A DNA stretch of 64,000 nt from contig NZ_JAVBXX010000009.1 of NCBI RefSeq assembly GCF_030824335.1, forward strand, positions 1-64,000. The letters are read 5' to 3'. Below are positions 19,095-28,979 of this stretch, in pieces; the stretch's first letter is position 1, and every line of letters starts with the position of its first letter. Source of the stretch: Azonexus sp. Its GTDB lineage: Bacteria > Pseudomonadota > Gammaproteobacteria > Burkholderiales > Rhodocyclaceae. Below the pieces are notes generated by a model that saw only the letters and a program-made list of their open reading frames with translations, did not search any database and had not been told where the DNA came from. Made by a program: the position numbers and the translations under genes.

Positions 19095-19732
19095 TGGATA
19101 AATTTATTCGTCTTGAAGGGCTGGTGGCGCCGCTTGATCGCAGCAATGTCGATACCGATGCGATCATCCCGAAGCAATTCCTGAAGTCGATCAAGCGTTC
19201 CGGTTTTGGCCCGAATGCCTTCGACGAATGGCGTTACATGGATGTCGGCCAGCCGGGGCAGGACAGCTCTCAGCGGCCGAAGAACCCGAATTTCGTGCTC
19301 AATCTGCCGCGTTATCAGGGCGCCGAAGTGCTGTTGACTCGCGCCAATTTCGGCTGCGGCAGCTCGCGCGAACACGCACCATGGGCGCTGCTCGATTTCG
19401 GCTTCAAGGCGATCATCGCCGAATCCTTCGCCGATATCTTCTTCAACAATTGCTACAAAAACGGCATTGTGCCTATCGTGTTGCCAGCGGCCGAAATCGA
19501 TACCTTGTTCCAGCAGGTCGAGGCGACACCGGGTTACAAACTGGTGGTCGATCTGCAGGCGCAAGCAGTGATTCGTCCGGACGGCTATGGCATTCCATTC
19601 CCGATCGATGCTTTTCGCAAGGAATGTTTGCTCAATGGCTGGGACGATATTGGCCTCACTTTGCGCCATGCCGAGAAAATTCGCGAATTCGAAGAAAAGC
19701 GCCGTATCAACCAGCCATGGCTGTTTGCCTAA
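19094..19732 (+). CDS. leuD: 3-isopropylmalate dehydratase small subunit
   Basis: A 212-residue swivelling-domain partner of LeuC. Motifs [16 protein letters not shown] near the N-terminus and [13 protein letters not shown] in the middle are the family hallmarks. The start is the ATG at 19094, overlapping the lipoprotein stop; longer readings run through the lipoprotein gene in another frame. LeuB follows 13 bp after its stop. Confidence 0.97.
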   Translation: MDKFIRLEGLVAPLDRSNVDTDAIIPKQFLKSIKRSGFGPNAFDEWRYMDVGQPGQDSSQRPKNPNFVLNLPRYQGAEVLLTRANFGCGSSREHAPWALLDFGFKAIIAESFADIFFNNCYKNGIVPIVLPAAEIDTLFQQVEATPGYKLVVDLQAQAVIRPDGYGIPFPIDAFRKECLLNGWDDIGLTLRHAEKIREFEEKRRINQPWLFA

Positions 19733-19745
19733 CCAAGGAAAAATC

Positions 19746-20801
19746 ATGAAGATTTGTGTTCTGCCGGGGGACGGCATTGGTCCGGAAATCGTTACTGAAG
19801 CCGTGCGCGTGCTCAAGTCGCTCGATCTCAAGCTGGAGCTGGAAGAGGGCCTGATTGGCGGCGGCGCGGTCGATGCGACAGGGACCCCGTATCCGGAAGC
19901 GACCAAAAGACTGGCTGCTGAGGCCGATGCCATCCTGCTCGGTGCTGTCGGTGGTCCGAAATGGGACGGGCTGGCCCGTGAGCTGCGGCCTGAGCGCGGT
20001 CTACTCGGTATTCGCAAGGATTTGAACCTGTTCGCCAACCTGCGTCCGGCCATTCTTTACCCGGAACTGGCGAATGCCTCGACCTTGAAGCCGGAAATCG
20101 TTGCCGGCCTCGATATCCTGATTGTTCGTGAGTTGACCGGGGATATCTATTTCGGCCAGCCGCGCGGTGTGCGCGAGGAAAATGGTGAGCGTGTCGGTTT
20201 CAATACGATGGTCTACAGCGAATCGGAAATCCGTCGCATCGGCCATGTCGCTTTCCAGGCGGCGCAGAAGCGTAACAAGAAGTTGTGCTCGGTTGACAAG
20301 ATGAACGTACTCGAATGCACCCAATTGTGGCGCGACGTGATGATCGAGATTGCCCACGACTATCCGGACGTCGAACTCAGCCACATGCTGGTTGACAACG
20401 CCGCCATGCAACTGGTCAAGGCGCCGAAGCAGTTTGACGTGATGGTCACCGGCAATATGTTTGGCGACATCCTGTCCGACGAAGCCTCTATGCTGACTGG
20501 TTCGATCGGCATGCTGCCGTCGGCCTCGCTCGACGCTAATAACAAAGGAATGTACGAACCGTCGCACGGCTCGGCACCGGACATCGCCGGCCAAGGTGTT
20601 GCCAATCCACTGGCCACCATTCTGTCGGTGGCGATGATGCTGCGCTATACCTTCGGCCTTGAGGCGCAGGCATTGCGCGTCGAAAATGCGGTCAAGAAGG
20701 TACTGGCCCAGGGCTATCGCACCGGCGATATCTACGAGCGTGGGACCAACAAGGTCGGTACCAAGGAAATGGGCGATGCCGTGCTGGCGGCACTGGCGTA
20801 A
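19746..20801 (+). CDS. leuB: 3-isopropylmalate dehydrogenase
   Basis: A 351-residue NAD-dependent beta-decarboxylating dehydrogenase, third step of leucine synthesis. It begins [15 protein letters not shown] and carries the metal and substrate motifs [24 protein letters not shown] (read in two parts) and [13 protein letters not shown]. The start at 19746 has an AAGGAAAA ribosome-binding site. It ends the leucine cluster; asd follows after 52 bp. Confidence 0.97.
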   Translation: MKICVLPGDGIGPEIVTEAVRVLKSLDLKLELEEGLIGGGAVDATGTPYPEATKRLAAEADAILLGAVGGPKWDGLARELRPERGLLGIRKDLNLFANLRPAILYPELANASTLKPEIVAGLDILIVRELTGDIYFGQPRGVREENGERVGFNTMVYSESEIRRIGHVAFQAAQKRNKKLCSVDKMNVLECTQLWRDVMIEIAHDYPDVELSHMLVDNAAMQLVKAPKQFDVMVTGNMFGDILSDEASMLTGSIGMLPSASLDANNKGMYEPSHGSAPDIAGQGVANPLATILSVAMMLRYTFGLEAQALRVENAVKKVLAQGYRTGDIYERGTNKVGTKEMGDAVLAALA

Positions 20802-20853
20802 ACCGAACGGCACATTCGTGCGTTAAATACAGGTTCTATTCGGAGAGTTAGTC

Positions 20854-21987
20854 ATGAAGAAGGTTGGTCTGGTCGGTTGGCGTGGCATGGTCGGTTCCGT
20901 GCTGATGCAGCGTATGGTCGAAGAGGGCGATTTTGCTCATATTGATCCGGTGTACTTCTCTACTTCCGCCGCTGGTGGCAAGGCGCCGGTATTTGGCGGC
21001 AAGGAAGCCTCTCTGCCGCTGCAGGATGCCTCCAACATCGATGCGCTGAAGGCCTGCGAAATCATCATTACCTGCCAGGGGGGCGATTACACCAAGGAGG
21101 TCTTCGCCAAACTGCGTGCTACCGGCTGGAGTGGTCACTGGATCGACGCCGCCTCTTCTCTGCGCATGGCTGACGATGCCGTAATCGTCCTTGACCCGGT
21201 CAACATGCACGTCATCAAGGAGGCGCTGACCAAGGGCGGTAGAAACTGGATCGGCGGCAACTGTACGGTTTCCCTGATGCTGATGGGGCTCGGTGGGCTG
21301 TTCCAGAACGACCTGATCGAATGGGCAACCTCGATGACCTATCAGGCCGCCTCTGGTGCTGGTGCGCAGAACATGCGCGAGCTGATTTCCCAGATGGGCG
21401 CCATTCATTCGTCGGTTGCCGACCTGCTGGCCGATCCGGCATCGGCCATTCTCGATATCGATCGCAAGGTCGCCGAAACCATTCGTTCTGACGCCTTCCC
21501 GAAGAAGAACTTCCGCAATACGCCGCTCGCCGGCTCGCTGATTCCGTGGATTGATGTGCCTTACGAGAACGGCCAGTCCAAGGAGGAATGGAAGGGCGGT
21601 GCCGAATGCAACAAGATCCTCGGCAAGCCGGCTTTCCGCTCGGCCGGCTCGATCCCTATTGATGGCCTGTGTGTGCGCATTGGTGCCATGCGTTGCCACA
21701 GCCAGGCGCTGACCATCAAGCTGAAGAAGGATGTGCCGCTCGACGAGATCAGCGACATGCTGGCCAAAGCCAATCCGTGGGCCAAGGTTGTGCCGAACGA
21801 CCGCGAAGTCTCCGAGCGCGAACTGACCCCGGCAGCCGTCACCGGCACGCTGACTGTGCCGGTCGGTCGTCTGCACAAGATGGCGATGGGCCCGGAATAC
21901 CTGGCCGCATTCACCTGCGGTGACCAGCTGTTGTGGGGCGCTGCTGAGCCGCTGCGCCGCATGCTGCGCATCTTGCTGGATGCTTGA
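20854..21987 (+). CDS. asd: Aspartate-semialdehyde dehydrogenase
   Basis: A 377-residue enzyme reducing aspartyl phosphate to aspartate semialdehyde, the branch point to lysine, diaminopimelate, threonine and methionine. It shows the N-terminal NADP loop [15 protein letters not shown], the catalytic Cys in GGNCTVSLM and the substrate region around [14 protein letters not shown] residues (here [15 protein letters not shown]). Ribosome-binding site CGGAGAG. leuB and asd are adjacent in many betaproteobacteria. Two strong hairpins follow the stop. Confidence 0.97.
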   Translation: MKKVGLVGWRGMVGSVLMQRMVEEGDFAHIDPVYFSTSAAGGKAPVFGGKEASLPLQDASNIDALKACEIIITCQGGDYTKEVFAKLRATGWSGHWIDAASSLRMADDAVIVLDPVNMHVIKEALTKGGRNWIGGNCTVSLMLMGLGGLFQNDLIEWATSMTYQAASGAGAQNMRELISQMGAIHSSVADLLADPASAILDIDRKVAETIRSDAFPKKNFRNTPLAGSLIPWIDVPYENGQSKEEWKGGAECNKILGKPAFRSAGSIPIDGLCVRIGAMRCHSQALTIKLKKDVPLDEISDMLAKANPWAKVVPNDREVSERELTPAAVTGTLTVPVGRLHKMAMGPEYLAAFTCGDQLLWGAAEPLRRMLRILLDA

Positions 21988-22005
21988 TTCGGCTTGCTTG
22001 CGATG

Positions 22006-22035
22006 CGGGATTTTTCACAAAGTGTAAAAATCCCG
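22006..22035 (+). terminator. Hairpin after asd (first of two)
   Basis: CGGGATTTTTCAC pairs with GTG-T-AAAAATCCCG (one bulged T) around a 3-nt loop, starting 18 bp after the asd stop. Its A/T-rich middle resembles a back-up terminator or RNA-end protector in front of the stronger terminator at 22048. Confidence 0.55.
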
Positions 22036-22047
22036 GTTTGACAGAAC

Positions 22048-22080
22048 AAAAAACGCCTCGCTTTACAGTGAGGCGTTTTT
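22048..22080. terminator. Rho-independent terminator after asd
   Basis: AAAAACGCCTC pairs with GAGGCGTTTTT around a 10-nt loop, with a T run on the plus strand and an A run on the left side. It could therefore work in both directions. It separates the leu/asd genes from the glutamate uptake module. Confidence 0.85.
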
Positions 22081-22159
22081 GCTTTCCGGGTTTCGCGAGT
22101 GATGCCGCTTTGTTTCTCGGATGGGGCTCATACGATTGAGGCAGCTGCCCCTGCAGGCC

Positions 22160-22202
22160 TCGGAAAACCGATGGCTAAATCCTTCTGGTGTCGGTTTTCC
22201 GT
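22160..22202 (+). promoter_or_regulatory. Two AauR-like upstream activator sites in front of gltI
   Basis: TCGG-AAAA-CCGA (22160-22171) and TCGG-TTTT-CCGT (22191-22202) have centres 31 bp apart, close to three helical turns. Together they also form an 11-bp inverted repeat (22161-22171 with 22191-22201). They match, from memory, the TTCGG-N4-CCGAA type of motif described for the Pseudomonas regulator AauR. They lie about 105-140 bp upstream of the expected start site of the sigma-54 promoter, a normal enhancer distance. Confidence 0.6.
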
Positions 22203-22278
22203 GTTTCAATATCATGGTGCGAATTGAAACTGTATTTAAAATCAAATATTTATGGGTTTTTGGTGCGTTAGCAAAGGC

Positions 22279-22294
22279 TGGCATGTCGTTTGCA
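22279..22294 (+). promoter_or_regulatory. Sigma-54 (-24/-12) promoter of the gltIJKL operon
   Basis: TGGCATgtcgtTTGCA has the GG (22280-22281) and GC (22292-22293) dinucleotides separated by exactly 10 nt, with the T-rich -12 side, which fits the sigma-54 consensus TGGCAC-N5-TTGC. It is 53 bp before the gltI start. A sigma-54 activator gene lies at the end of the same gene set. Confidence 0.75.
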
Positions 22295-22346
22295 ATGATA
22301 TGGTCACCGAAGCCCTTTCCCGGCTTCCTTACTTTCAGGAGAAGAC

Positions 22347-23246
22347 ATGAAACGTATTGCCCTCGCCGCCGTCCTCGCCGCCGTGTTTTCCACTGCGGTC
22401 ATCCCGCCGGTCTTTGCCCAGGAAGCCTCGACGCTGAAAAAAATCAAGGATACCGGGAGCATTACGCTCGGTCACCGCGAATCTTCGATTCCATTCTCGT
22501 ATTACGATGACAAGCAGCAAGTTATCGGTTATTCGCATGAATTGATGCTCAAGGTGGTCGATGCCGTCAAGGCTGACCTGAAACTTGCCAAGCTCGATAC
22601 CAAACTGATGCCGGTGACTTCCGCCAATCGCATCACCTTGATCCAGAATGGCACCGTAGATATCGAGTGCGGTTCGACCACCAATAATCTGGAGCGCCAG
22701 AAACAGGTTGCCTTCTCTTCTACCATTTTTGTCATCGGCACTAAGTTGATGGTCAAGAAAACTTCAGGGATCAACGATTTTGAAGATCTTGCTGGCAAGA
22801 ATGTCGTTACTACGGCAGGCACCACTTCTGAGCGCCTGATTCGCAAGATGAACGAAGACAAGCAGATGAAGATGAACGTCATCTCTGCCAAGGATCACGG
22901 CGAGAGCTTTCTGACCCTGGAAACCGGTCGTGCCGTCGCCTTCATGATGGACGACGCGTTGCTCTACGGCGAAATGGCCAAGGCCAAGCGTCCGGCCGAG
23001 TGGGCGGTGGTTGGTACTGCGCAGTCCAAGGAGGCCTACGGCTGTATGTTGCGCAAGGACGATGCTGCATTCAAGAAGGTCGTCGACGCAGCGCTGACCA
23101 AGGCCATGACTTCTGGTGATGCCGAGAAAATCTACAACAAATGGTTCATGAATCCGATTCCGCCTAAGGGGCTGAATCTGAACATGCCTTTGTCGGCGGA
23201 AATGAAAGCGTTGTACAAGGCGCCGAACGACAAGGCTTACGAGTAA
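22347..23246 (+). CDS. gltI: Glutamate/aspartate ABC transporter, periplasmic binding protein
   Basis: A 299-residue solute-binding protein with a signal peptide (residues 1-25, ending VFAQ) and the family-3 fold. The substrate-loop sequences SITLGHRESSIPFSYYDD and ECGSTTNNLERQKQVAFS match GltI/DEBP. It captures acidic amino acids for the GltJK permease. The ribosome-binding site is CAGGAGAAG. It is first in the operon, preceded by a sigma-54 promoter, and followed by a stable intercistronic hairpin expected to raise its expression relative to the permease genes. Confidence 0.95.
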   Translation: MKRIALAAVLAAVFSTAVIPPVFAQEASTLKKIKDTGSITLGHRESSIPFSYYDDKQQVIGYSHELMLKVVDAVKADLKLAKLDTKLMPVTSANRITLIQNGTVDIECGSTTNNLERQKQVAFSSTIFVIGTKLMVKKTSGINDFEDLAGKNVVTTAGTTSERLIRKMNEDKQMKMNVISAKDHGESFLTLETGRAVAFMMDDALLYGEMAKAKRPAEWAVVGTAQSKEAYGCMLRKDDAAFKKVVDAALTKAMTSGDAEKIYNKWFMNPIPPKGLNLNMPLSAEMKALYKAPNDKAYE

Positions 23247-23269
23247 TCCCAAGAAACTCAGTAGTGACT

Positions 23270-23293
23270 CAGGCACCCCGGCTGGGGTGCCTG
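23270..23293 (+). other. Intercistronic hairpin between gltI and gltJ
   Basis: CAGGCACCCC-ggct-GGGGTGCCTG is a perfect 10-bp GC-rich stem with a 4-nt loop and no T run, 23 bp after the gltI stop. Such hairpins after binding-protein genes usually protect the upstream message from 3' exonucleases or partly terminate it, giving excess binding protein over permease. Confidence 0.7.
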
Positions 23294-23326
23294 GATCGGC
23301 TTGTCCCGAAAATGGTGAGGAGTTCT

Positions 23327-23374
23327 ATGTTTAACCTCTTCTTCCATGCGGCCTCCTCGCTTGCAGCGCGTTGA
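23327..23374 (+). CDS. Possible 15-codon small ORF in the gltI-gltJ gap
   Basis: ATG at 23327 is preceded by a near-ideal GAGGAG ribosome-binding site 5 nt away and reads MFNLFFHAASSLAAR then stop. It lies in the 226-bp gap between gltI and gltJ. It could be a leader or coupling peptide or a remnant of a longer gene start; nothing else supports a function. Confidence 0.3.
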   Translation: MFNLFFHAASSLAAR

Positions 23375-23472
23375 GCGATAACAGGAAACTGCATTGCGTT
23401 TTCAGGAAATGCTGATTCCGCTCACCGGGAGTTTTGGTGCTCCCGCTCTTCCCGCTCCGACGAGGAAACTTC

Positions 23473-24210
23473 ATGAACTATCAATGGAACTGGCACGTCT
23501 TCCTGCAGCCGACGGCTTCGGGTGATGACGTCTATCTTGGCTGGATGCTCTCCGGCTTGCAGATGACCGTGATGCTCTCGCTGAGCGCCTGGGTCATTGC
23601 CTTGCTGCTCGGTGCGCTGATGGGCGTCCTGCGTACGGTGCCGAACAAGCTGCTGAGTGGGCTGGCAACCGCCTACGTCGAGCTGTTCCGCAACATCCCG
23701 CTGCTTGTGCAGCTGTTCATCTGGTACTTCGTGCTGCCTGAACTTTTGCCGGAAGCCATCGGCAACGCCTTCAAGCAGTCGAACCCGGTGTTCCAGCAAT
23801 TCCTGGCAGCGATGGTCTGCCTCGGCTTGTTCACCAGCGCCCGGGTTGCCGAACAGGTGCGTTCCGGCATCAATTCCCTGCCGCGGGGGCAGAAGAACGC
23901 TGGCCTGGCGCTGGGCCTGACGTTGCCGCAGACCTACCGCTTCGTCATGCTGCCGATGGCGTTCCGCCTGATCGTGCCGCCGCTGACTTCGGAATTTCTC
24001 AACATTTTCAAGAATTCCGCTGTCTGTTCGACCATCGGCCTGCTCGAACTGGCCGCCCAGGGGCGCCAGCTGGTCGATTACACCGCGCAGCCCTACGAAT
24101 CCTTCATTGCCGTGACCGTCGCCTACGTTGCCATCAACGTCATCGTCATGACCCTGATGAAGAAGATGGAAGACAAGGTCCGCGTGCCGGGCTACATGGG
24201 AGGCAAATAG
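23473..24210 (+). CDS. gltJ: Glutamate/aspartate ABC transporter permease GltJ
   Basis: A 245-residue inner-membrane permease of the His/Glu/Gln family with about 5 transmembrane helices. It carries the EAA-type loop [21 protein letters not shown] followed by NAGLALGLT, which contacts the ATPase. The N-terminus [13 protein letters not shown] is typical of GltJ. The start at 23473 has a GAGGAAA ribosome-binding site; a longer frame from 23434 lacks one. The gltK start follows 1 nt after its stop. Confidence 0.94.
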   Translation: MNYQWNWHVFLQPTASGDDVYLGWMLSGLQMTVMLSLSAWVIALLLGALMGVLRTVPNKLLSGLATAYVELFRNIPLLVQLFIWYFVLPELLPEAIGNAFKQSNPVFQQFLAAMVCLGLFTSARVAEQVRSGINSLPRGQKNAGLALGLTLPQTYRFVMLPMAFRLIVPPLTSEFLNIFKNSAVCSTIGLLELAAQGRQLVDYTAQPYESFIAVTVAYVAINVIVMTLMKKMEDKVRVPGYMGGK

Positions 24211-24211
24211 C

Positions 24212-24892
24212 ATGTACGAATTCGATTGGTCCTCTATCCCTGGTGCGCTGCCATTCCTTTGGGATGGCATGAAAATTTCACTGGAAATTACCCTGCTGTC
24301 GGTTGTTGTCGGCATCGTTTGGGGCACGTTGCTGGCGATGATGCGCCTGTCCTCGATCAAGCCCTTGTCGCTGTTCGCTGCCGGCTACGTGAACCTGTTC
24401 CGCGCCGTGCCGCTGGTCATGGTGCTGCTGTGGTTCTTCCTGATCGTGCCCAAGTTCATCGAGCAACTGTTCAACTTGCCGCCGGGTACCGATCTGCGCC
24501 TGACGTCGGCGATGATCGGCTTCGCGCTGTTCGAGTCGGCCTACTACTCGGAAATCATCCGCGCCGGCATCCAGTCCGTGCCCAAGGGCCAGATGGCTGC
24601 CTGCCAGGCCCTGGGCATGAACTACACGCAGTCGATGCGCCTGGTGATCCTGCCGCAGGCCTTCCGCAACATGATTCCGCTGCTGCTGACCCAGGCCATC
24701 ATCCTGTTCCAGGACACCTCGCTGGTCTATGTGTCGGCGCTCGCCGACTTCTTTGGCGCGGCCTACAAGGTTGGTGACCGCGATGGGCGACTGGTCGAGA
24801 TGCTGCTGTTCGCCGGTGCCGTCTATTTCGTCCTTTGCTTTGCTGCTTCGACGCTGGTCAAGCGCCTGCAGAAAAAATACCACCCGGCCTGA
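24212..24892 (+). CDS. gltK: Glutamate/aspartate ABC transporter permease GltK
   Basis: A 226-residue second permease subunit that pairs with GltJ. It has about 5 transmembrane helices and the EAA loop [17 protein letters not shown] followed by MAACQALGM. The N-terminus [20 protein letters not shown] is characteristic. It is translated from the end of gltJ (GGGAGG ribosome-binding site within gltJ). Confidence 0.94.
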   Translation: MYEFDWSSIPGALPFLWDGMKISLEITLLSVVVGIVWGTLLAMMRLSSIKPLSLFAAGYVNLFRAVPLVMVLLWFFLIVPKFIEQLFNLPPGTDLRLTSAMIGFALFESAYYSEIIRAGIQSVPKGQMAACQALGMNYTQSMRLVILPQAFRNMIPLLLTQAIILFQDTSLVYVSALADFFGAAYKVGDRDGRLVEMLLFAGAVYFVLCFAASTLVKRLQKKYHPA

Positions 24893-24916
24893 GCGCCGCG
24901 TTCCCAGGAGAATTCC

Positions 24917-25645
24917 ATGATCCAGATTTCCAATGTCAGCAAGAGCTACGGTACCTTCGACGTACTGAAGGACTGCTCCACCACGGTCAGCAAGGGCGAG
25001 GTGATCGTCGTTTGCGGCCCGTCGGGTTCCGGTAAATCGACGCTGATCAAGTGCGTCAATGGTCTCGAACCGTTCCAGTCCGGCGAGATCATCGTCAACG
25101 GCATATCAGTCGGCGATCCGAAGACCAACCTGTCCAAGCTGCGCGCCCGTGTCGGCATGGTGTTCCAGAATTTCGAGCTGTTTCCGCACATGAGCATTAC
25201 CGACAACCTGGCCATCGCCCAGATGAAGGTGCTCGGTCGCAGCCGCGACGAGGCGGTGGACAAGGGACTGAAACTGCTCGACCGGGTCGGCCTGAAAGCG
25301 CATGCACACAAGTTCCCCGGCCAGTTGTCCGGCGGTCAGCAACAGCGCGTGGCGATCGCCCGGGCGCTGGCGATGGACCCGATCTGCATGCTGTTCGACG
25401 AGCCGACCTCGGCACTCGACCCGGAAATGGTCAACGAAGTGCTCGACGTGATGACCGAACTGGCCCAAGAAGGCATGACCATGATGTGTGTCACGCACGA
25501 AATGGGCTTTGCCCGGCGCGTCGCCAACCGGGTCATCTTCATGGACCACGGCCGCATCGTCGAGGACGACGCCAAGGAAGCCTTCTTCGCCAATCCGCGT
25601 TCCGAGCGGGCGCAGCAGTTCCTGGCCAAGATCCTGCACCACTGA
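24917..25645 (+). CDS. gltL: Glutamate/aspartate ABC transporter ATP-binding protein
   Basis: A 242-residue ABC ATPase powering the GltJK permease. It has Walker [10 protein letters not shown] at about residues 34-42, Q-loop [11 protein letters not shown], signature [15 protein letters not shown], Walker [12 protein letters not shown] and the switch His in THEMGFA. Its ribosome-binding site is CAGGAG. It is followed 45 bp later by gdhA, most likely in the same transcript. Confidence 0.95.
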   Translation: MIQISNVSKSYGTFDVLKDCSTTVSKGEVIVVCGPSGSGKSTLIKCVNGLEPFQSGEIIVNGISVGDPKTNLSKLRARVGMVFQNFELFPHMSITDNLAIAQMKVLGRSRDEAVDKGLKLLDRVGLKAHAHKFPGQLSGGQQQRVAIARALAMDPICMLFDEPTSALDPEMVNEVLDVMTELAQEGMTMMCVTHEMGFARRVANRVIFMDHGRIVEDDAKEAFFANPRSERAQQFLAKILHH

Positions 25646-25690
25646 ACAAGCGCACCACAGATCAAAAGACCTCAAAGAGGAGACAACAGC

Positions 25691-26974
25691 ATGACCGAGA
25701 ATACCCTGCCGTCCTATCTCTCGCCTGAGCATCTCGGGCCATGGCAGACCTACCTGAGCCAGATTGAGGCGGTCGCACCGCATATCGAGGTTTCCTTGCG
25801 CCCCTGGATCGAAACGTTGCGTCGGCCGAAGCGCTCACTCATCGTTGACGTGCCGTTGCGCCGAGATAATGGTGAGATCGTGCATTTCGAAGGCTACCGT
25901 GTACACCACAATACTTCGCGCGGGCCGGGCAAGGGAGGCGTGCGTTATCACCCTGATGTCACGCTCTCAGAAGTGATGGCCTTGTCTGCCTGGATGACCA
26001 TCAAGAATGCTGTAGTCAATGTGCCCTACGGCGGCGCCAAGGGAGGTATCCGCGTCGATCCGAAACTGCTCAGCATGCCCGAACTGGAGCGCATGACCCG
26101 GCGCTATACCAGCGAGATCAACATACTGCTTGGACCGGACAAAGATATTCCTGCGCCGGACATGAATACCAATGAACAGGTCATGGCCTGGATGATGGAT
26201 ACCTATTCAGTCAACCAGGGACGGACGACGACAGGGGTTGTCACCGGCAAACCGATCTCGCTGGGCGGTAGTCTGGGGCGGCGTGATGCGACTGGTCGAG
26301 GTGTATTCGTTACGGCTTGTGCGGCGGCGGCAAAGATCGGGTTGGCCATACCTGGGGCTCGTATTGCCGTGCAGGGGTTCGGTAATGTTGGCGAGGCGGC
26401 CGCACGCATTTTCCACGATGCCGGTTCCCACCTGGTGGCAGTACAGGATGTTGGGGGGACTATCTACCATCCGGCAGGTATTGATCCGTATGCCTTGAAG
26501 CAGCATTTGCTGGTTGGTGGAAAAATCGGTGAGTTTCCCGGTGCGACATTGATTGCTCCCAGCGAATTCTGGTCGCTGGATTGCGACATCCTCGTACCGG
26601 CGGCGGTTGAGGGGCAGCTTACCGCCGATAATGCTGTAGGCATCCGGGCGCAGATGATCGTCGAAGGGGCTAACGGTCCAACCACGCCGGCTGCCGATGC
26701 CATCCTGCACGAGCGCAACGTGCTTGTAGTGCCGGATGTTCTGGCCAATGCGGGCGGTGTCACTGTCAGCTATTTTGAATGGGTGCAGGATTTCTCCAGC
26801 TTCTTCTGGACCGAGGAGGAGATCAATGCCCGTCTGGCTCGTATCATGAGCGAAGCTTTCGATGCTGTCTGGGAAGTTGCCGGGGAGCGTGGCCTGCCTC
26901 TGCGAACTGCCGCCTTCGTGGTGGCGTGCAAACGGGTGCTGGCGGCACGGGCAATGCGCGGCCTCTATCCCTGA
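25691..26974 (+). CDS. gdhA: Glutamate dehydrogenase (Glu/Leu/Phe/Val dehydrogenase family)
   Basis: A 427-residue hexameric-type GDH interconverting glutamate and 2-oxoglutarate plus ammonium. Motifs are [11 protein letters not shown] (catalytic Lys region), [14 protein letters not shown] (family signature) and the Rossmann loop [12 protein letters not shown]. Its placement just after gltIJKL and before the sensor genes suggests a catabolic job: turning imported glutamate into 2-oxoglutarate. Cofactor preference is not settled from reading; the length class fits NAD-linked enzymes. An AAAGAGGAG ribosome-binding site precedes the start. Confidence 0.93.
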   Translation: MTENTLPSYLSPEHLGPWQTYLSQIEAVAPHIEVSLRPWIETLRRPKRSLIVDVPLRRDNGEIVHFEGYRVHHNTSRGPGKGGVRYHPDVTLSEVMALSAWMTIKNAVVNVPYGGAKGGIRVDPKLLSMPELERMTRRYTSEINILLGPDKDIPAPDMNTNEQVMAWMMDTYSVNQGRTTTGVVTGKPISLGGSLGRRDATGRGVFVTACAAAAKIGLAIPGARIAVQGFGNVGEAAARIFHDAGSHLVAVQDVGGTIYHPAGIDPYALKQHLLVGGKIGEFPGATLIAPSEFWSLDCDILVPAAVEGQLTADNAVGIRAQMIVEGANGPTTPAADAILHERNVLVVPDVLANAGGVTVSYFEWVQDFSSFFWTEEEINARLARIMSEAFDAVWEVAGERGLPLRTAAFVVACKRVLAARAMRGLYP

Positions 26975-27056
26975 TCGGAAAAATGGCTTGGCTGCACTTC
27001 CTTGTGCTCAGCCGGGCCTGTGGCATTCCCCGTACAATGACCCATTAGCCCAGACG

Positions 27057-28979
27057 ATGATCATGCCGGAATCCGACACTTCCCTGCCAAGCTCGCTGCC
27101 CCGTCCGCATCGCGTGCTTGGTTTGCTTGGACTGCTTGTCGCTTTTCTGCTGTTGGCACTCCTCTCCTATCGGGTATCCGAGCACTTTGGTATTGAGTCC
27201 ATGCGTCGGGATGCTTCGCACCAACTGGACATTCTTGGTGCTGCCATCGATAGCGAGGTGACGCGCCATGCCTCGATTCCTAGTGCGGTCGAACTCAATC
27301 CGGATGTGCTTGCTTTGCTGCGTGCGCCGAGCGAGGCGCAGGACATTCGTCAGGTCGAGGCCAACCGCTTCCTGCAGAAGCTTAATGATCATCTGGGCGG
27401 CCCGGCCATTTTTGTCCTTGATATGACAGGCCGCGTGGTCGCTTCCAGCGACTGGATATTCTCCGATAATCTGCTCGACTCCGATCTGTCGTATATGCCG
27501 TTCTTTCGCGATGCAGTGCGGGGTACGCCAGCGCGCCATTATGCGGTTGATCATGTCCGGCATGAGCCGGGTTATTACTTTGCGTTACCGATCCGCGACG
27601 AAACTCGGGAATGGGCCATCATCGGTGTCGCCGTCGTCAAATCGGGCATTCGCGAGGTCGAGCGGCGATGGCTGGCGCAGGAAGCGCCAGCCTTGATCGT
27701 CGACCGCAATGATGTGGTTTTGCTCGCGTCGCCATCGACCTGGCGTTATGCAACCTTGCATCAACAGCCGCCAGCCGTGCTGGAGCGTCTCGGTCGGCAG
27801 CAGTTCGCCGGACAACCGCTGGGGACGATCAGTCTCGATATCGATCTCGACGGGACCAATGAGGGGAAAGTCATCCATCTGCCCAGGCACTTGCGCGCTG
27901 ACGTGCCGCCGACGCTGGGCGCCCGCCCATATTTGGCGATGGCTCGCCACTTGTCGGGAACGGCCTGGCGCGTTGTCGTTTTTTCCGATCTGCGGCCGGT
28001 TGGCGTGCAGGCTGCGACGCATGCAGCGCTCAGCGTCGCAGCCTTGGGCTGTCTGCTGCTCGGCATCCTTTACACCCGCCAACGGCGGCGCCTGGCGCGC
28101 GGACGCGAGGAGGCCAGGGCGATGCTCGAACGCGCCAATCAGGAACTGGAATGCAAGGTCGAAAAACGTACTGCCGATCTATCGGAAGCAGTTAGCGGTC
28201 TGCAGCGCGAGGTCCAGGAGCGGCAGCGCGCCGAACAGACTTTGCGCGCGGCGCAGGCTGAACTGGTGCAGGCCGCCAAGTTGGCCGTGCTTGGTCAGAT
28301 GGCCACCGGCATTACCCATGAACTCAGTCAGCCGCTGGGTGCCATTCGCACACTCTCGGCCAATGCCGCCGAATTCATGCGCCGGGGCGATGCGGCGACG
28401 GCTGGCAAGAATCTGGCTATCGTCGAGCAGTTGACTGAGCAGATGGGGAATATCATCGGGCCGCTGAAAACTTTTGCTCGCAAGTCGCCTGCCGTATCGA
28501 GCGCTGTTGACTTGGCGCAGGCGCTGGATGGTGCATTATTCCTGTTCGAGTCGCGACTGAAGAAGGAGTCGGTGGTGATTGAGCGCCGCATCGCTGCCGA
28601 TGCAGGTATGGCATGGTGCGATCGAAATCGTCTGCAGCAGGTGTTGGTCAACCTGATCGGAAATGCCCTTGATGCGATGCAGGATGAGCCGGTGCGGCGT
28701 TTGAGCTTTGCCGTGGACCGGGCCAGTTCAGGGAAACTTGCTTTGGCGGTCAGCGATAGCGGCTGTGGCTTTTCCGAAGAGGCGCTGGCGCATTTGTTTG
28801 AACCTTTTTTTACCACCAAGCAACCGGGTGAAGGGTTGGGCCTGGGTCTGACCATTTCGCGCGATATATTGCGCGATTTTGGCGGTGACCTGATGGCTGG
28901 GCCGGCACCCGGGGGCGGCGCCCGTTTCGTCGTCTTGCTGCCGCCACTGCCGGCGGATTACCGGAAACCCACGCCATGA
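27057..28979 (+). CDS. Membrane sensor histidine kinase, AauS/DctB type
   Basis: A 640-residue kinase: transmembrane helix at about 20-40, periplasmic double-Cache-like sensor domain (with PAIFVLDMTGRVVASSDW), second helix at about 319-340, a coiled coil, a HisKA domain with phosphorylated His421 in GITHELSQPLGAIRTLS, and an ATPase domain (NLIGNALDAM, GEGLGLGLTISRDIL). DctB-type kinases sense C4-dicarboxylates; the linked glt genes make an acidic amino acid the likelier signal here, as with AauS. The start is ATG at 27057 or 27063; an upstream open frame overlaps gdhA and is rejected. It overlaps its response regulator by 4 nt. Confidence 0.88.
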   Translation: MIMPESDTSLPSSLPRPHRVLGLLGLLVAFLLLALLSYRVSEHFGIESMRRDASHQLDILGAAIDSEVTRHASIPSAVELNPDVLALLRAPSEAQDIRQVEANRFLQKLNDHLGGPAIFVLDMTGRVVASSDWIFSDNLLDSDLSYMPFFRDAVRGTPARHYAVDHVRHEPGYYFALPIRDETREWAIIGVAVVKSGIREVERRWLAQEAPALIVDRNDVVLLASPSTWRYATLHQQPPAVLERLGRQQFAGQPLGTISLDIDLDGTNEGKVIHLPRHLRADVPPTLGARPYLAMARHLSGTAWRVVVFSDLRPVGVQAATHAALSVAALGCLLLGILYTRQRRRLARGREEARAMLERANQELECKVEKRTADLSEAVSGLQREVQERQRAEQTLRAAQAELVQAAKLAVLGQMATGITHELSQPLGAIRTLSANAAEFMRRGDAATAGKNLAIVEQLTEQMGNIIGPLKTFARKSPAVSSAVDLAQALDGALFLFESRLKKESVVIERRIAADAGMAWCDRNRLQQVLVNLIGNALDAMQDEPVRRLSFAVDRASSGKLALAVSDSGCGFSEEALAHLFEPFFTTKQPGEGLGLGLTISRDILRDFGGDLMAGPAPGGGARFVVLLPPLPADYRKPTP

